This document shows, one piece after another, positions 62,267 to 64,000 of a DNA stretch of 64,000 bases. This stretch comes from Actinomadura macrotermitis. GTDB lineage: Bacteria; Actinomycetota; Actinomycetes; Streptosporangiales; Streptosporangiaceae. Both the position numbers and the translations under genes were made by a program. The DNA lies in NCBI RefSeq assembly GCF_009604375.1, contig NZ_WEGH01000006.1, forward strand, positions 186,001 to 250,000, in the 5' to 3' direction. The notes below the pieces were generated by a model. It made no database searches. It worked only from the letters and a program-made list of their open reading frames with translations, and had not been told where the DNA came from. The stretch's first letter is position 1; each line of letters opens with the position of its first letter.

Positions 62267-64000
62267 ATGAGCGCACCTGGCAGCAGCGGAGAGCAGCAGT
62301 CCCCGCCTCCCGGGGAGGTCTGGCTCCGCAGGCTGATGCAGGTGCTGATCCTCGACGTGTGCTCCAGCGTGGTGATCGGCCTGGCCCTGACGGTGTTCCG
62401 CGGCACGCTGTGGCTGAACGTCGCGGGCGCGCTCGTGGTGCTCGCCGCGCTCACCGGCGCCCTGTTCTACTTCCAGCCCGAATTAGCGCGCCGGCTCCTG
62501 GAGCGCGCGGTGGCGGCGCTGCGCTGGGCCGGCTCGGCCGCGGTGTGGACGCTGCTCGGCGCGGCGGCGATGACGGCCGTCCTGCTCGCGGTGCTCGGCG
62601 TGCTCGGGCTGCGCGACGCCGGCCGTCCGTGCGGTCAGCCGCTCGGGCTGCGGGTGCTCACCGGCCCGGAGATGCTCACCCCGCTGCGCGACGCCGCCGC
62701 CGCGTTCGTCGACGGCCGCCGGCGCCACGGCTGCCGCCGCTACACGGTGGACGTCGTGCCCGAGGCCGGACCGGTCCCGGTCTACGACGGGTTCACCGGC
62801 CTGTGGAAGCGCGGCGAGTCGGCCGACAGCCGACGCCTGTACGGGCCACAGCCCGACGTGTGGGTCCCCGCCGCCGGGTCGGAGTACGACTTCGTCCCCA
62901 AAAGCCGCAACCAAGCCGCGCCCGGCGGTGACCTGCGGTTCGTGCGCGGCCCGTCGCTCGGCACCTCCCCCATGGTCCTCGCGCTGTTCCCGCGCGCGCA
63001 CCGGAACGTGACCGACACCAACGCGCCGCTGCTGGCACCGAGCATCAAGGAACTGCTCGACCGGATCGCCCGCGACGCCGGGCGGCGGCGCGGCATCGCC
63101 CGGCCGGTGCCCGAGACCTCCACCCCGGCACTGCTGGCCACCCCGGCGCTCTACGACGCCGACCCGGCCACCCCGCCCGCCGCCGACGAGCGCGCGGCGA
63201 GCCCCGGCGACCTGGTCGCGCCCGACGCGGTGTCGCTGCTCTGCCGGTTCCGCGAGCAGGCCGCGCGGGGCCTGGACCCGCCGGAGGACGTCACGGTGCT
63301 CGTGCCCGAGCAGGCCCTCTACGACTACGACATGGGGCGGCCCCTCGGCGACCGCTGCGGGCCCGCCTCCCCCGACTCGTTCGTGTCGGCCAAGTGGCGC
63401 CTCTACCCCTACTACGCCCCCGGCCTGCCGACGCTCGACCACCCGTTCGTGCAGGTCAAGTGGCGCGGGCAGGACACTGCGGCGCGCGACGCGGCCGTCC
63501 GCGACCTGCGGGACTGGCTGGTCCGCCACCCGCTGACCGCACAGGGCCTGCGCGACGACCACGGCGAGTTCCCCCTTCAGGACGACTCCGGCGAGCAGCG
63601 GCTGGCCGGGCTGCAGCGGCTCGTCGGCGAGCATGTCCTGCCCTACCAGGTGAAGCTCGCCACGCCCATCGACGTGCAGGGCGCCCTGGACCGCATCAGC
63701 GAGGCCCGGCCGAAGGTGTCGGTGTCGCTGCTGCTGGACCTGTCGGGGTCGATGGGCGGGTCGGCCGAGGGCGGCGGCAGCCGCCTGGCACGCGGGACCT
63801 CGTTCCTGCAGAGCCTCGTCGCCCAACTCCAGGCCAACGACCGGATCGAGTTGCGGACCTTCTCCAGTGCCGCTCCCCCGCACGATCGCGCGGCGTTCGG
63901 CAACGTGCCCGACGACAGCGCCAGGCCGGATCAGAAGGCGCTGGTGACCGGCCGCCTGCAGGCGCTCACGTCCGGCGGCTCCGATCGTTCGCTCGCCGAC
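62267..64000 (+). CDS. VWA-domain membrane protein with an extracellular binding-like part (3' end outside window)
   Basis: The open end runs off the right edge after 578 residues. Two hydrophobic helices occur at about residues 24-70 and 85-115 (LTVFRGTLWLNVAGALVVLAA-like segment). A periplasmic-binding-like stretch follows (LRVLTGPEMLTPLRDAAAAF through PQPDVWVPAAGSEYDFVP), and the VWA MIDAS motif DLSGSMGG appears at about residue 490. The combination of a solute-binding-like fold and a VWA domain occurs in some actinomycete proteins of unknown role. ATG at 62267 has only weak spacing for a ribosome binding site; the C-terminus is missing. Confidence 0.75.
   Translation, partial: MSAPGSSGEQQSPPPGEVWLRRLMQVLILDVCSSVVIGLALTVFRGTLWLNVAGALVVLAALTGALFYFQPELARRLLERAVAALRWAGSAAVWTLLGAAAMTAVLLAVLGVLGLRDAGRPCGQPLGLRVLTGPEMLTPLRDAAAAFVDGRRRHGCRRYTVDVVPEAGPVPVYDGFTGLWKRGESADSRRLYGPQPDVWVPAAGSEYDFVPKSRNQAAPGGDLRFVRGPSLGTSPMVLALFPRAHRNVTDTNAPLLAPSIKELLDRIARDAGRRRGIARPVPETSTPALLATPALYDADPATPPAADERAASPGDLVAPDAVSLLCRFREQAARGLDPPEDVTVLVPEQALYDYDMGRPLGDRCGPASPDSFVSAKWRLYPYYAPGLPTLDHPFVQVKWRGQDTAARDAAVRDLRDWLVRHPLTAQGLRDDHGEFPLQDDSGEQRLAGLQRLVGEHVLPYQVKLATPIDVQGALDRISEARPKVSVSLLLDLSGSMGGSAEGGGSRLARGTSFLQSLVAQLQANDRIELRTFSSAAPPHDRAAFGNVPDDSARPDQKALVTGRLQALTSGGSDRSLAD

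Overview
The window is chromosomal DNA of a high-G+C actinomycete. Nearly every codon ends in G or C, GTG and TTG starts are common, and several families typical of actinomycetes occur: a DUF574-type SAM methyltransferase, F420-type flavoenzymes, a large LuxR/LAL ATPase regulator, DrrAB-like ABC genes and an ECF sigma factor with a zinc anti-sigma protein. The style fits Streptosporangiales (for example an Actinomadura-like genus), but that placement is inference; no rRNA or tRNA gene is present to anchor it.

Layout. 1-8.7 kb: a truncated HSL-type esterase divergent from a TetR regulator, a DUF2293 zinc-ribbon protein, a large TerD-like protein, a methyltransferase, a small secreted protein, and an aldo/keto reductase divergent from a cytochrome P450. 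8.9-15.5 kb: a LAL regulator, then an alpha/beta hydrolase with a Cys nucleophile directly before a cholesterol-oxidase-like GMC flavoenzyme, ending in a strong hairpin terminator. 15.5-23.6 kb: a CehA/McbA-type metallohydrolase, an SDR, a PPOX/F420 flavoprotein, a cyclase-like protein, an ECF sigma factor with a 58-residue anti-sigma protein, a secreted repeat protein and a Baeyer-Villiger-like monooxygenase. 24-32 kb: a two-component system with a membrane protein, then a gene-free stretch holding about sixteen degenerate ~39-bp tandem repeats and a decayed copy of an ABC permease gene, a MarR/SDR divergent pair, and a DrrAB-like exporter divergent from its probable TetR repressor. 32-43.7 kb: HrpB helicase, NERD protein, membrane proteins, a histidine phosphatase, a GAF regulator, a short Cys protein, a coiled-coil protein, an SDR, a threonine aldolase, a thiolase/lipid-transfer protein and an MpaB-type oxygenase. 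43.8-50.3 kb: a flippase-like membrane protein, a DODA-type dioxygenase divergent from MarR, an amidase remnant, and a tryptophan 2,3-dioxygenase operon whose first gene, an aminotransferase, is frameshifted. 50.6-56.6 kb: a DUF559-like nuclease, a MocR regulator divergent from an MFS exporter, a hydrolase and an LLM flavoenzyme. 56.6-60.3 kb: a cobalamin riboswitch followed by btuF-btuC-btuD-cbiZ with overlapping stops and starts. 60.3-64 kb: a small coiled-coil protein, an acyl-CoA synthetase and the start of a VWA-domain membrane protein that runs off the window.

The clearest functional units are the B12 uptake and salvage operon under its riboswitch, the DrrAB-TetR, MarR-SDR and MarR-dioxygenase pairs (each with well-defined inverted repeats between the divergent genes), the hydrolase-GMC pair, and the tryptophan-dioxygenase operon. 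I found no wholly new defence or biosynthetic system. The most unusual observations are the 39-bp repeat array beside a permease remnant, the broken aminotransferase in the dioxygenase operon, the Cys-nucleophile hydrolase/GMC pair, the minimal anti-sigma protein with a possible leader peptide, and a monooxygenase with Arg in place of the fingerprint His.
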